DNA of 21,338 nt from JAHDCC01 sp964551835. GTDB lineage: Bacteria; Actinomycetota; Acidimicrobiia; Acidimicrobiales; SZUA-35. The notes under the pieces were generated by a model, which saw nothing but the letters and a program-made list of their open reading frames with translations, did not search any database and was not told the DNA's origin. Every line of letters starts with the position of its first letter. The stretch's first letter is position 1. This document shows positions 1 to 7,041 of this stretch, one piece after another. The position numbers and the translations under genes were made by a program. The DNA lies in NCBI GenBank assembly GCA_964551835.1, contig CAZKEM010000080.1:1-21338 (forward strand), read 5' to 3'.

Positions 1-813
1 GTCTCGGAGCTGTCTAACCCGTGGGATAGCGTCTCGGCGCTCGGCGACGGTCGCTTCAGCGGCGGCTGCCATTGCCGCGATGCCGGCAACGTTGTGCGTG
101 CCGCCGCGTCGGTCTCGTTCTTGGCTTCCACCTCGAAGCAATGGAGCGATGGTCGCGGTCGGCCGGATAGCTAAAAGCCCAACGCCCTTAGGGCCGCCAA
201 ACTTGTGGGCACTCAAGCTGATCGAGTCAAACGAAGCCGTCAACTCGGCAAGGTCCAGCCAACAAATCGCTTGAACCGCGTCGCAATGAAGAATCGATTC
301 GGGTGTGTAACGCTTCACCAACTCGGCAACCGCTTCTAGGGGTTGGATAACCCCGGTCTCGTTGTTAGCCGCCATGACCGAGATGACCGCTGGAGGTGCC
401 TGTTCTGGGTCGTCTGTAATGGCAGCTAAGACCGTTTCAAGCTCGGCTAGATCCAGTTGGCCAGCCACGTCAACGCCGATCGTGAGGCCGCCGGAGGCGA
501 CCACCGGGTCGAGGATGGCATGATGTTCGATAGCAGAACAGATAGCCACACCTGCGCCGGGTTGACGTGTACCGGCAATAATGGTGTTGTCGGCTTCAGT
601 TCCTCCGCTCGTGAAGACTACTTCGCCGGGTTTGAAGCCGATGACTTGGCCAAGTGTTTCGCGACTCTCGTCTAACACCCGGTTAGCTTGTCTAGCCATT
701 CTGTGGGCACCAGATGGATTTCCATAAGAGGTTTGCAACAATGGCATCATGGCTTGGACAGCAACGTCGCGCATCGCGGTGGTAGCTGCGTTGTCAAGGT
801 AGTGGGGCACCAC
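1..813 (-). CDS. Cysteine desulfurase (NifS/IscS-like, PLP-dependent class V aminotransferase), 3' end cut by window
   Basis: The minus-strand frame is open from a GTG at 813 to the left edge (271 codons) with no stop, so the C-terminus lies outside the window. Family hallmarks are seen in order: an N-terminal YLDNAATT (residues 5-12), the SGGTEADN cofactor-phosphate motif (69-76), the His pair at 97-98, NNETG (150-154), HCDAVQA with Asp178 and Gln181, and the Schiff-base lysine in SAHKFGGPKG (Lys204). The RGGTHN-type motif follows at 236-241. The catalytic cysteine loop, normally near residue 325, is not visible. Family knowledge: these enzymes take sulfur from L-cysteine as a persulfide for Fe-S cluster assembly or tRNA thiolation. 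GTG codons at 813 and 810 are both possible starts, and an in-frame TAG lies just upstream at 820-822. It is divergent from the methyltransferase at 825 with almost no gap. Its partner cannot be told here; a tRNA thiolase gene further left would suggest the tRNA role. Confidence 0.93.
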   Translation of the reverse strand, partial: MVPHYLDNAATTAMRDVAVQAMMPLLQTSYGNPSGAHRMARQANRVLDESRETLGQVIGFKPGEVVFTSGGTEADNTIIAGTRQPGAGVAICSAIEHHAILDPVVASGGLTIGVDVAGQLDLAELETVLAAITDDPEQAPPAVISVMAANNETGVIQPLEAVAELVKRYTPESILHCDAVQAICWLDLAELTASFDSISLSAHKFGGPKGVGLLAIRPTATIAPLLRGGSQERDRRGGTHNVAGIAAMAAAAEATVAERRDAIPRVRQLRD

Positions 814-824
814 TCCACACTACT

Positions 825-1592
825 ATGGTCAAACCGATGTCGATCCCTTATTCCGCTGAGCTCTATGGCGAATCCTTCGCCGATGTCTACGACGTTTGGT
901 ACGACGAAGTGTCCGACGCGCAAGCCTCAGCCGCATTTGTGCGCAAAGTCTGCGGTCCCGGAACCGTGCTTGAATTGGGCGTTGGAAGCGGTCGTCTTGC
1001 GGATCCCTTGGTAGCGCAGGGAACGACTGTAGTGGGGGTCGACGCATCGATGGCAATGTTGAGGCGTTGCCAACCGTCGGATCGATTAAGGCTACTGCTT
1101 GGCGACATGCGGGACTTACCGTTCGACGCGAACCGCCCACATTTCGACGGCGTCCTAATCGGCTTCAATACGTTGTTTAATCTTGTAACCGGCGCCGACC
1201 AGCAGCAACTGTTCGAAGATGTGTCCAAACTCCTGCGAAGCGGTGGCCATCTAATCGTAGAGGCGACGAACCACAATACGATCGCAGTTGAATCCGACAA
1301 CATCGGTCGCTCCTCCCAGAATTTCGGGATAACCCGTCAGGATGGGGAGTCGTTGGTGGTCGCAAGCACTGTTCTCGACCACCAAACTCAGCAGGTCGAC
1401 GGATGCCATATCGAGTGTTCTGACAGCGCCGTAACGTTGAGGCCGTGGAAGCTGCGCTGGTCGTCTACCGAAGAGTTAGACCTTTACGCCGAGCGAGCCG
1501 GATTGATTCTGACCAGTCGGACCGCTGACTGGAGCGAAAAGCCGTTTCTGTCCGACAGCACAAACCATGTGTCGGTTTACCAAAGGCCTTAG
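825..1592 (+). CDS. Class I SAM-dependent methyltransferase
   Basis: A 255-residue protein with a Rossmann-type methyltransferase domain. Motif I is LELGVGSG (residues 49-56), which binds S-adenosylmethionine. The acidic end of strand 2 is VVGVDAS (Asp73), and a GDMRDLPF segment follows as motif III-like. The N-terminus (SAELYGESFADVYDVWYDE) resembles the lead-in of small-molecule methyltransferases of the ubiE/DUF-type class. The substrate cannot be read from the sequence. Two ATG starts are possible, at 825 and 837; neither has a clear ribosome binding site, so leaderless translation is plausible. The gene is divergent from the cysteine desulfurase, and a SRPBCC-domain gene follows 21 bases later on the same strand, probably in one transcript. 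Confidence 0.85.
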   Translation: MVKPMSIPYSAELYGESFADVYDVWYDEVSDAQASAAFVRKVCGPGTVLELGVGSGRLADPLVAQGTTVVGVDASMAMLRRCQPSDRLRLLLGDMRDLPFDANRPHFDGVLIGFNTLFNLVTGADQQQLFEDVSKLLRSGGHLIVEATNHNTIAVESDNIGRSSQNFGITRQDGESLVVASTVLDHQTQQVDGCHIECSDSAVTLRPWKLRWSSTEELDLYAERAGLILTSRTADWSEKPFLSDSTNHVSVYQRP

Positions 1593-1613
1593 GACCTGCA
1601 CTACGTTGAGGCA

Positions 1614-2324
1614 ATGGTTCATATTGTTGTTAGCACGACGATCGACGCGAGACCCGACGAGGTCTGGTCATATGTTACGTCGATAGAGAACCATGTCGAC
1701 TGGATGGCCGATGCTGAGGAAATCCGGTTCCTCTCCGACCAAACCAGCGGCGTTGGCACCAGGTTCGAGTGCGATACCCGAATTGGGCCACTGACGACCA
1801 CTGATGTGATGGAGATAACGGCCTGGGAACCGGGGCAGCGAATGGGTGTCGCCCATGTAGGGATCGTGAGCGGACGGGGTGACTTTTTTCTATCGGACAA
1901 CGGAAACGGCACAACCAAGTTTTTTTGGGACGAAGAACTTTCCTTCCCGTGGTTTTTCGGTGGGGCGCTGGGTGAGTTCTCCGCCAAGCCCATCTTGAAC
2001 CTCATTTGGAGGCGTAACCTCACCAAGCTCGCCAAACAAGTTGCAGGCAAGTCAGCCGCCTGGTTATCGGTAACGGACAGCTACCTTAAGCCGCCGACGC
2101 TACCGACGTACACCGCAACGCCAAACCAGACTACGACTACCGCTGATACCGCCAAATACGTCACAGGTGCCGGCATTCTAGCTTTGTCGGACAACGAGGC
2201 AATCATGACGCCGGCGACAAACCCGCCGACCACACCGCCTAGGTGCCCCCAGAACGAAATTCCGGGGATGACGAGAGGCAAAAACAGGTTCAGGACTATT
2301 AGCTGGAAACCGGGGATTTCTTGA
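1614..2324 (+). CDS. SRPBCC-family (START/polyketide cyclase-like) protein with long antisense-overlapping tail
   Basis: Residues 1 to about 148 form a SRPBCC ligand-binding fold. It starts with a strand (HIVVSTTIDARPDEVW), then helix, WMADAEEI, a series of beta strands (GTRFECDTRIGPL, FFLSDNGNGTTKFFWDEEL) and a long C-terminal helix (ILNLIWRRNLTKLAKQVAG). These proteins bind hydrophobic ligands in a central cavity; which ligand is unknown. The start has GAGG two bases before the ATG. The frame then stays open for a Pro/Thr-rich tail, and residues from about 156 to 236 lie antisense to the last 81 codons of the rhomboid gene. That tail has no recognisable domain, so the ancestral gene probably ended near 2050-2080 and lost its stop. 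It lies just downstream of the methyltransferase. Confidence 0.75.
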   Translation: MVHIVVSTTIDARPDEVWSYVTSIENHVDWMADAEEIRFLSDQTSGVGTRFECDTRIGPLTTTDVMEITAWEPGQRMGVAHVGIVSGRGDFFLSDNGNGTTKFFWDEELSFPWFFGGALGEFSAKPILNLIWRRNLTKLAKQVAGKSAAWLSVTDSYLKPPTLPTYTATPNQTTTTADTAKYVTGAGILALSDNEAIMTPATNPPTTPPRCPQNEIPGMTRGKNRFRTISWKPGIS

Positions 2325-2917
2325 ATCCGACGACCACGCATTACCATCAACCCAGCGACGCCGCCAAACATCCCGAGAACCGCACCGGATGCACCCAGGG
2401 TCGGGGTCAGATAGTTAAATGCCAAAACAAACGCGGCGGCTGCGAACATTGCCGAGAAATAGATCAGAATAAACTGGACTCGCCCAATCTGGTGCTCAGA
2501 GCCTTTGCCAATGATCCAAAGCAGAAACATGTTGAACCCAAGATGTATCGGGTCTCCATGAAGAAACGCAGATGTCACGATCAACCAAACATCGCCAGAC
2601 TCGACCCAAGGTCCATAAAGCAAGTAGTCGTAGGTGAACTCGCTATCGTCGACATTTCCGCTGCCGGTCACCATCTGAATGATGAAAACGACAACCGAGA
2701 TTCCGATCAACGCTATCGTCACTGGTGGCCGGCCTAGGGGCCGCAGGCTCTGGGCGGTGACAACCCTCTGACCCTGACGCTTCAGACACTCTGGACAGTG
2801 AAACCCGACCGATGCTTGGGTCATACAGGTTGAACAGATAGGTTTCTCACACCGTTGACAACCTACGGCTGCACTACTCGCCGGGTGTCGGTAGCATGCT
2901 GAATTTTCTTTAACCAC
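2081..2917 (-). CDS. Rhomboid-family intramembrane serine protease with N-terminal zinc-finger
   Basis: A 278-residue membrane protein. Residues 8-44 carry a B-box-like zinc-binding pattern: C8-x2-H11, C20-x2-C23, C28-x2-C31 and H40-C41-x2-C44. About six or seven hydrophobic segments follow. The rhomboid fingerprints are all present: HLGFN (His125 and Asn129, oxyanion side), the catalytic serine in GASGAVLG (Ser177) and the catalytic histidine in WGHLGG (His225). Family knowledge: rhomboids cleave transmembrane substrates inside the membrane, and this zinc-finger-plus-rhomboid layout is common in actinobacteria. The start is a GTG at 2917 with no strong ribosome binding site. The gene is divergent from mscL across about 256 bases, and its 3' end overlaps the SRPBCC gene antisense. 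The substrate is unknown. Confidence 0.93.
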   Translation of the reverse strand: MVKENSACYRHPASSAAVGCQRCEKPICSTCMTQASVGFHCPECLKRQGQRVVTAQSLRPLGRPPVTIALIGISVVVFIIQMVTGSGNVDDSEFTYDYLLYGPWVESGDVWLIVTSAFLHGDPIHLGFNMFLLWIIGKGSEHQIGRVQFILIYFSAMFAAAAFVLAFNYLTPTLGASGAVLGMFGGVAGLMVMRGRRIQEIPGFQLIVLNLFLPLVIPGISFWGHLGGVVGGFVAGVMIASLSDKARMPAPVTYLAVSAVVVVWFGVAVYVGSVGGLR

Positions 2918-3173
2918 AACTCAAGCCTACCGACCAGGAGTATTCCTGTAGCCCAGAAGTGCCCGAGGAACGTCCACGAGCAATGAACAAGTAGCCACAG
3001 CATCGAAGTTTGGTTGCTGATACGACCGTTTTTTACGTCGCACGTCCGACTATTAACACAACATTTGGATGATAGTTCCACTCGAGCAGCGGATTTCATT
3101 GCTCTTTCTGGCATATTTGATAATGGTCGCCTACATTCGTGTTAGTTATTAAAACCAATAAAGGGGTAAACGT
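2918..3173. other. Intergenic region between divergent rhomboid and mscL genes
   Basis: This 256-base gap separates the rhomboid start from the mscL start and must hold promoters for both. It is AT-richer towards mscL. A possible -35 TTGATA lies near 3117, but the best -10-like hexamers (TGTTAG, TTATTA) are poorly spaced, so I do not call a promoter. A short minus-strand frame across 2863-3114 has no domain and overlaps the rhomboid start, so I do not call it a gene. Confidence 0.4.
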
Positions 3174-3521
3174 ATGTTTCGAGAATTCAGAGAATTCTTG
3201 GAGAAATTCAATGTCATACCAGCTGCGATCGGCCTGGTGCTTGCACTCGCAGTCGTTCCAGTAATGGATGCGGTCGTCAATGTAATTTTCTCGTTGATCG
3301 GTAAAGTTGGCGGACTAGAAGTCAACTTTGATGAATGGAACCCGGGAAATGTCCCAGTCGGCGCACTCATAACTGCTGTCTTCAGTTTCATCACGGTCGC
3401 ATTTGCGGTCTTTATGATTGTCAAGGCGCTCGCTAAAGCTGGAGCGAACACCGAGCTTGCGGCGACACCAGATCAAGTGCTTTTGACCGAAATTCGAGAC
3501 ACACTTCGAAGCGGACGCTAG
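3174..3521 (+). CDS. mscL: Large-conductance mechanosensitive channel MscL
   Basis: A 115-residue protein with the MscL layout. An amphipathic N-terminal helix (FREFREFLEKF) leads into a first transmembrane segment (about residues 14-45). A short periplasmic loop follows (GLEVNFDEWNPGNVPVG), then a second transmembrane segment (ALITAVFSFITVAFAVFMIVKAL) and the typical cytoplasmic helix ending in VLLTEIRDTLRSG, which closely matches the family C-terminus. MscL opens at near-lytic membrane tension to release solutes on osmotic downshock. An AAAGGGG ribosome binding site lies 6-7 bases before the ATG. TM1 departs from the family consensus: the usual GNV-x-DLAVG-x-IIG pore segment is replaced by FNVIPAAIGLVLALAVV. 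It is convergent with the nifU-like gene. Confidence 0.85.
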   Translation: MFREFREFLEKFNVIPAAIGLVLALAVVPVMDAVVNVIFSLIGKVGGLEVNFDEWNPGNVPVGALITAVFSFITVAFAVFMIVKALAKAGANTELAATPDQVLLTEIRDTLRSGR

Positions 3522-3556
3522 TAGCAACCGTTAGACATATGCAATAAGCCCCACGT

Positions 3557-3597
3557 GTCCTGTCCTGAGTCGCCCAAACGGCTCTCGGGGGCAGGAC
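3557..3597. terminator. Hairpin between convergent mscL and nifU-like genes
   Basis: GTCCTG (3557-3562) pairs with CAGGAC (3592-3597). Inside it GAGTCG (3567-3572) pairs with CGGCTC (3579-3584, one G-T pair) around a CCCAAA loop, with extra C-G pairing between the two stems. It lies between the two stop codons and could end transcription from both sides. Neither strand has a U-tract, so a simple intrinsic terminator is not proven. A second inverted repeat, ATCCGG (3610-3615) with CCGGAT (3641-3646), lies beside it. Confidence 0.4.
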
Positions 3598-3645
3598 CGG
3601 GCGGGTCTGATCCGGCCAGCTATCGACTTTCTAAGGCAGCCCGGA

Positions 3646-3948
3646 TTAGAGCGAAACGGCGGTGCCTTCTTCGGCCCCGGCCAGTTGCTCACCAACATGT
3701 GATACCGTGGTAACACCCTCGACGCGTTGCTTCAAGATTCGCTCAAGCCCCTCTTTGAGGGTCTGCGTAGAAGCCGGACAGCTGATACACGCGCCAACGA
3801 GTTCGACGTTTACTTCACCGGTCGTGACGTCAACCGAGCGTAGAAAAATATCGCCTTGGTCGGCCTGCACGGCGGGTCGAATAATCTTGACCACGTCAGC
3901 GACTTTGGCTTCAAACTCTTCGTTTGTCATGCTTGACTCTTCTGACAC
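3646..3948 (-). CDS. NifU C-terminal-domain Fe-S scaffold/carrier protein (Nfu-type)
   Basis: A 100-residue protein that is almost entirely one NifU-like C-terminal domain. It has the diagnostic segment VKIIRPAVQADQGDIFLRSVD, then strand EVNVELVGAC and the cluster-binding CxxC in GACISCPAST, followed by QTLKEGLERILK. Two such domains bind a 4Fe-4S cluster through the CxxC pairs and hand it to apo-proteins. I chose the GTG at 3948 because a perfect GGAGG (3956-3960 on the complement) lies seven bases upstream. A TTG or ATG further upstream would add residues without family similarity, and ATG 3930 is an internal alternative. It is divergent from the small membrane protein gene at 4002. It is not linked in an operon to the cysteine desulfurase at the left edge, though the two act in the same pathway. 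Confidence 0.9.
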   Translation of the reverse strand: MSEESSMTNEEFEAKVADVVKIIRPAVQADQGDIFLRSVDVTTGEVNVELVGACISCPASTQTLKEGLERILKQRVEGVTTVSHVGEQLAGAEEGTAVSL

Positions 3949-4001
3949 GTTAGTACCTCCGGTAATACTCATCCCACGGTAGCGGCCTAACATGGATATG
4001 T

Positions 4002-4172
4002 ATGGGAACAGTGACGAGGATCAAACTATTTCCTATTGTTGCCCATCAGGGCGGCTGGGATGAATTTTTGTTAGTAGCTGGCCCACTAGGCGTCATTGGT
4101 CTACTGCTTTGGCTCGCAAACAAACGAGTGACTGCCCAACTAGATGAGTCTCAGAAGCCCAAACGTGAATAG
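4002..4172 (+). CDS. Small single-pass membrane protein, unknown function
   Basis: A 56-codon frame, ATG 4002 to TAG 4172. It encodes a short polar start, a GGWDEF motif, one hydrophobic helix (LLVAGPLGVIGLLLWLA, about residues 23-39) and a basic/polar tail (NKRVTAQLDESQKPKRE). The pattern is a single-pass protein with its charged tail probably in the cytoplasm by the positive-inside rule. A GTG at 4011 is an alternative start; neither has a convincing ribosome binding site. It ends 12 bases before the MFS transporter gene on the same strand, so the two are probably co-transcribed. I do not recognise a named family. Confidence 0.6.
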   Translation: MGTVTRIKLFPIVAHQGGWDEFLLVAGPLGVIGLLLWLANKRVTAQLDESQKPKRE

Positions 4173-4184
4173 CCTCGTTCTCCT

Positions 4185-5771
4185 ATGACAACAGTGACGC
4201 AACGCCTAGTTGTTGACGGCGCCCAACTCGAAGCTCTTCGATCCGAACGCCGAGACCTCCTAGAGGAAGTACAGACAGGCCACGACCAATGGGGAATGTC
4301 CGAAGGCCCGTTCAGCAGGTACGAACGCCGTCTCACGGTCAACCCAGGTCCCGGACCCAGGTTTGTTGTGGACGAACAGATCGACTTCAAACTAGCTATC
4401 CCCTATTGGTGGCCTTTTGTGCTACCACTGATGACCCGCGCCTTGAAAGGTATCGATCGACGGCCTCGGAAACGCTGGTGGTGGTCATACGAGGTCATAA
4501 CGCAAAACACTGCGCAACTGTTCGGGTCGCTGGCCGTGTTCGGACTGATATCAGGGTACTTGGGCGTCACGATCGGTCAGACACTAACCTTCGCCGCCGA
4601 GGAGTTCGGCGTTGACGAAGCAGCGCAAAGCCAAACATTGGCTGCGGTTCGAATCGGGGTTGTACTGTCGTTGATAGCGCTTTGGCAAGGCCACAGAATC
4701 GGTCGGCGGCCAATGGTTATCGGCTTCACGCTGATCGCTATCGCATTCAGCATCTTCGGCGCAGCTTCACCGAACCTGTACGCTCTTGGCGCTACCCAAA
4801 CTGTTGGTCGAGGTCTAACCACTGGTCTGATTTCCTTGATCGCATTATCCATAACCGAGGAGGTCCCGGCTTCCTCTCGGGCGGTCAGTATTAGCTATAT
4901 GGCAATGGCAACCGCCGTTGGGTCGGCAATGGTCCTGTTCATGTTGCCGCTCGCTGATCTGGCGATTTGGGGGTGGCGGCTCATCTACATCATTCCTGTC
5001 ATTTTTGTACCACTCGTTCGCAGCGCTGCCAGACAACTCCCCGAAACTCGGAGGTTCGCCGCTGCCGCGAATGTTGCCGCTCCAGCCAGAATCGATATCA
5101 GGCGTTTCGCTATTCTGGCAGTCACCGGTTTTGCTCTAGCCATGTTCGTCTCTCCAGCCTCTCAACTTCGCAACGATTTCTTAAACGATGATTTGGGGTA
5201 TAGCGCATTAGATGTCAGTATCTTCCAAGCTGTTATTTTTGCGCCCGCTGGCATCGCCATGATGCTGAGCGGATTGATAGCCGACCGCAAGGGCCGAAGA
5301 AAAATCGGGGCAACCGTCGCTCTAGTCGGCACCGTTGCAACCGCCTACTCATTCCAGACAACGGGACTTTGGTTGTGGGCAGCAGCCTGTCTCGGAGCTA
5401 TTTCCATCAGCGCATTCATCCCCGTCTTTCGAGTCTATGGAACCGAGCTTTTCCCGACTCGGGCACGGGCGCGCGCCGCTGGCTGGCTTGACTTGGTCGG
5501 CGTTGCAGGCAGCGCTACCGGTTTGTTGATCGTCGGCGAACTGTCGACGCGCTGGGATGGACTCCCTCCTGCCATCGCCGCAATGCTTATCCCAGCCATG
5601 CTGGCGGTAGCGGTCTTTGTGATGTTCTTCCCCGAAACCGTGGACGCCGAACTCGAAACATTTAACCCATCAGACCCTACAGTCGAAAAATCCACTCGGC
5701 CGCCTGACCAACTATCTCAGGCGTCAGCGTTGCCTTCGGAGCATGGTTCGCGTCGATCCAATATTCACTAA
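4185..5771 (+). CDS. MFS transporter with long cytosolic N-terminal extension
   Basis: A 528-residue protein with about twelve hydrophobic segments from roughly residue 105 to 485. The MFS loop 2-3 signature appears as GHRIGRRPMVIG in the N-half and as GLIADRKGRRKIG in the C-half. RVYGTELFPTRARARAAG resembles the sugar/organic-solute porter subfamily (the E-x-F-P-T-x-x-R motif before a helix), which suggests a metabolite-type substrate. The first 100 or so residues are hydrophilic and include RSERRDLLEEVQTGHDQWGM, with no recognised domain. The C-terminal tail (last 31 residues) is antisense to the end of the alpha/beta hydrolase gene. It follows the small membrane protein gene by 12 bases. 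Substrate and direction cannot be read. Confidence 0.85.
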   Translation: MTTVTQRLVVDGAQLEALRSERRDLLEEVQTGHDQWGMSEGPFSRYERRLTVNPGPGPRFVVDEQIDFKLAIPYWWPFVLPLMTRALKGIDRRPRKRWWWSYEVITQNTAQLFGSLAVFGLISGYLGVTIGQTLTFAAEEFGVDEAAQSQTLAAVRIGVVLSLIALWQGHRIGRRPMVIGFTLIAIAFSIFGAASPNLYALGATQTVGRGLTTGLISLIALSITEEVPASSRAVSISYMAMATAVGSAMVLFMLPLADLAIWGWRLIYIIPVIFVPLVRSAARQLPETRRFAAAANVAAPARIDIRRFAILAVTGFALAMFVSPASQLRNDFLNDDLGYSALDVSIFQAVIFAPAGIAMMLSGLIADRKGRRKIGATVALVGTVATAYSFQTTGLWLWAAACLGAISISAFIPVFRVYGTELFPTRARARAAGWLDLVGVAGSATGLLIVGELSTRWDGLPPAIAAMLIPAMLAVAVFVMFFPETVDAELETFNPSDPTVEKSTRPPDQLSQASALPSEHGSRRSNIH

Positions 5772-6243
5772 CCGGTGAAGCGATTGCTGGGAGATGCGCG
5801 GCGAACTCTTCTTCGGTACCGAACGGATCTTTGCGACCTTGGATGACCAGAACCGGGCAGCTGATTTTGGGGAAATGGTCGACTCGCAGCTTGTCCGGTT
5901 TTTTGGGTGGATGCAGCGGGTAACTGAGCAGCATCAGCCCGGCGGCTGGCATTCCTTCAGCGACGGCGATCGAACACACCCGTCCCCCCATCGACCGGCC
6001 TCCGAAAACCATCGACGAGATCGGAACGTTCCACTCTGCCGAAAACTTTTGGGCGGCCGTCTGAACGTCGACGAGCAACTTAGGCATTCGGTCTGGCGGG
6101 CGACGCTTGGTTCCTGCCTTGATCCGGTAGGCAAAATCAACCCGAGCGACGGGAACATCAAGACCTTCTTCGAGAGCGACGAGTAACTGGTGGTCACGAT
6201 TGCCGCCCGCACCTGGAAACAGAACCACTCCACCGACCGTCAT
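5677..6243 (-). CDS. Small alpha/beta hydrolase (KANL3/Tex30, dienelactone hydrolase-like)
   Basis: A compact 188-residue alpha/beta hydrolase. The oxyanion-side loop is FPGAGGNRDH (residues 9-18), the nucleophile elbow is GGRSMGG (Ser84), the acid is in IQGRKDPFG (Asp139) and the base is in DANHAPK (His167). The fold is single-domain without a lid, similar to the bacterial homologues of KANL3/Tex30 hydrolases. The substrate is unknown. The ATG at 6243 is two bases after the stop of the upstream J-domain gene, so the two genes are an operon. Its 3' end overlaps the MFS transporter by 95 bases on the opposite strand. Confidence 0.85.
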   Translation of the reverse strand: MTVGGVVLFPGAGGNRDHQLLVALEEGLDVPVARVDFAYRIKAGTKRRPPDRMPKLLVDVQTAAQKFSAEWNVPISSMVFGGRSMGGRVCSIAVAEGMPAAGLMLLSYPLHPPKKPDKLRVDHFPKISCPVLVIQGRKDPFGTEEEFAAHLPAIASPVSEYWIDANHAPKATLTPEIVGQAAEWIFRL

Positions 6244-6245
6244 AG

Positions 6246-6953
6246 CTACCCGGCTAACAAAATATCGCGGGCTTTCGTCAGGTCAGCGATGAGAGCCGCC
6301 GCGTCCTCATCTAAGCCACCGTGGTCGGGGTGAGCGGAGCGAAGTTTAGACCGGAACTGCCGTTGCACTGTTCGTTTAGACGGTGCGGCTTCTTCGCCCT
6401 CGATTTCTAATAGTTCGAGCGCCCAACCTTTGGGGTCATTCCAAGCGAACAGATCAGTCACCGCATTAGAGCGACCATCCATGATGGTCGAAATGAACGT
6501 ACTGTCGACGGGGCGATTCCAGACCAAAGCGGACCGCAAAGCTGCGAACACATCAGGCTTACCTGCCGCAGGCACCGAAGCGGCAGCATAGAGAGCACCC
6601 AGCACTAGCTGAACTGGGGCGGCGTTTTCAGTTTCGAATTGAAAGTCGAGGAGACCATCATTGGCGACAATCTTCTGCGTCGACTTCGTGAGACCCACTT
6701 GATCGATTTGGAAGCGATGCCGGGCCGCTGGTTGAGGTACCCGCCCATCGCGCTCGAGCATCTCGACAATACTCATCACCGACGTTCGAAGGTCACCGGC
6801 TACCTGCTGTGCATTCTCGGCCACGATGCCCGCAAGCAACACTCCGCCAGCTCCGGGGGCGGGGTCGGTCGGCAGGTTTCGGGGACCTAGAGCGATCCGC
6901 CGAGTGGGAGCAATTGGTCGTGAATGGAATATCTCTAGCTCGGCCACAATCAT
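6246..6953 (-). CDS. Protein with C-terminal J-domain (DnaJ-like co-chaperone)
   Basis: A 235-residue protein. Its last 45 residues form a J-domain: a helix II-like basic segment (VQRQFRSKLRSA), the invariant HPD tripeptide (208-210) in HPDHGG, and a helix III-like ALIADLTKARDILL. The HPD loop stimulates Hsp70 (DnaK) ATPase. The usual helix I with a YxxLG motif is replaced by a divergent SKRTV-type segment. The first 185 residues are not recognised; they include LGPRNLPTDPAPGAGG and repeated Ala-rich helices and have no membrane segment. It has no G/F region or zinc domain, so it is not a canonical DnaJ. It is the first gene of a pair with the hydrolase and divergent from ppk2. Confidence 0.75.
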   Translation of the reverse strand: MIVAELEIFHSRPIAPTRRIALGPRNLPTDPAPGAGGVLLAGIVAENAQQVAGDLRTSVMSIVEMLERDGRVPQPAARHRFQIDQVGLTKSTQKIVANDGLLDFQFETENAAPVQLVLGALYAAASVPAAGKPDVFAALRSALVWNRPVDSTFISTIMDGRSNAVTDLFAWNDPKGWALELLEIEGEEAAPSKRTVQRQFRSKLRSAHPDHGGLDEDAAALIADLTKARDILLAG

Positions 6954-7041
6954 TGCCCTTAACCGTACACGACGCCGCCACGCTTGGAGTAGTTGAACCG
7001 TTGACGTGGACCCCGGTCAAATCGTCACTATCGTCAGGAAG

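Noticed and set aside
2321..2737. 138-codon plus-strand frame antisense to the rhomboid gene
   Set aside because: It has no domain and lies wholly opposite the rhomboid membrane core; its Asn/Gln/His-rich composition is that of an antisense shadow.
2863..3114. 83-codon minus-strand frame overlapping the rhomboid start
   Set aside because: Starts in the intergenic gap with no ribosome binding site, overlaps the rhomboid N-terminus in another frame and shows no recognisable pattern.
3541..3645. tRNA or other known structured RNA in the mscL-nifU gap
   Set aside because: No T-loop GTTCGA-type motif, acceptor stem or known RNA signature could be found; only plain inverted repeats.
3531..3716. 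61-codon minus-strand frame across the hairpin region and nifU end
   Set aside because: It overlaps the nifU-like gene in another frame and its bases are explained by the two inverted repeats.
3955..3989. TTAGGC-17-TATTAC as promoter of the nifU-like gene
   Set aside because: The -35 matches at only three positions, and transcription would begin inside the GGAGG ribosome binding site.
3949..3993. Longer start for the nifU-like gene at 3993
   Set aside because: The extra residues have no family similarity, whereas GTG 3948 has a perfect GGAGG seven bases upstream.
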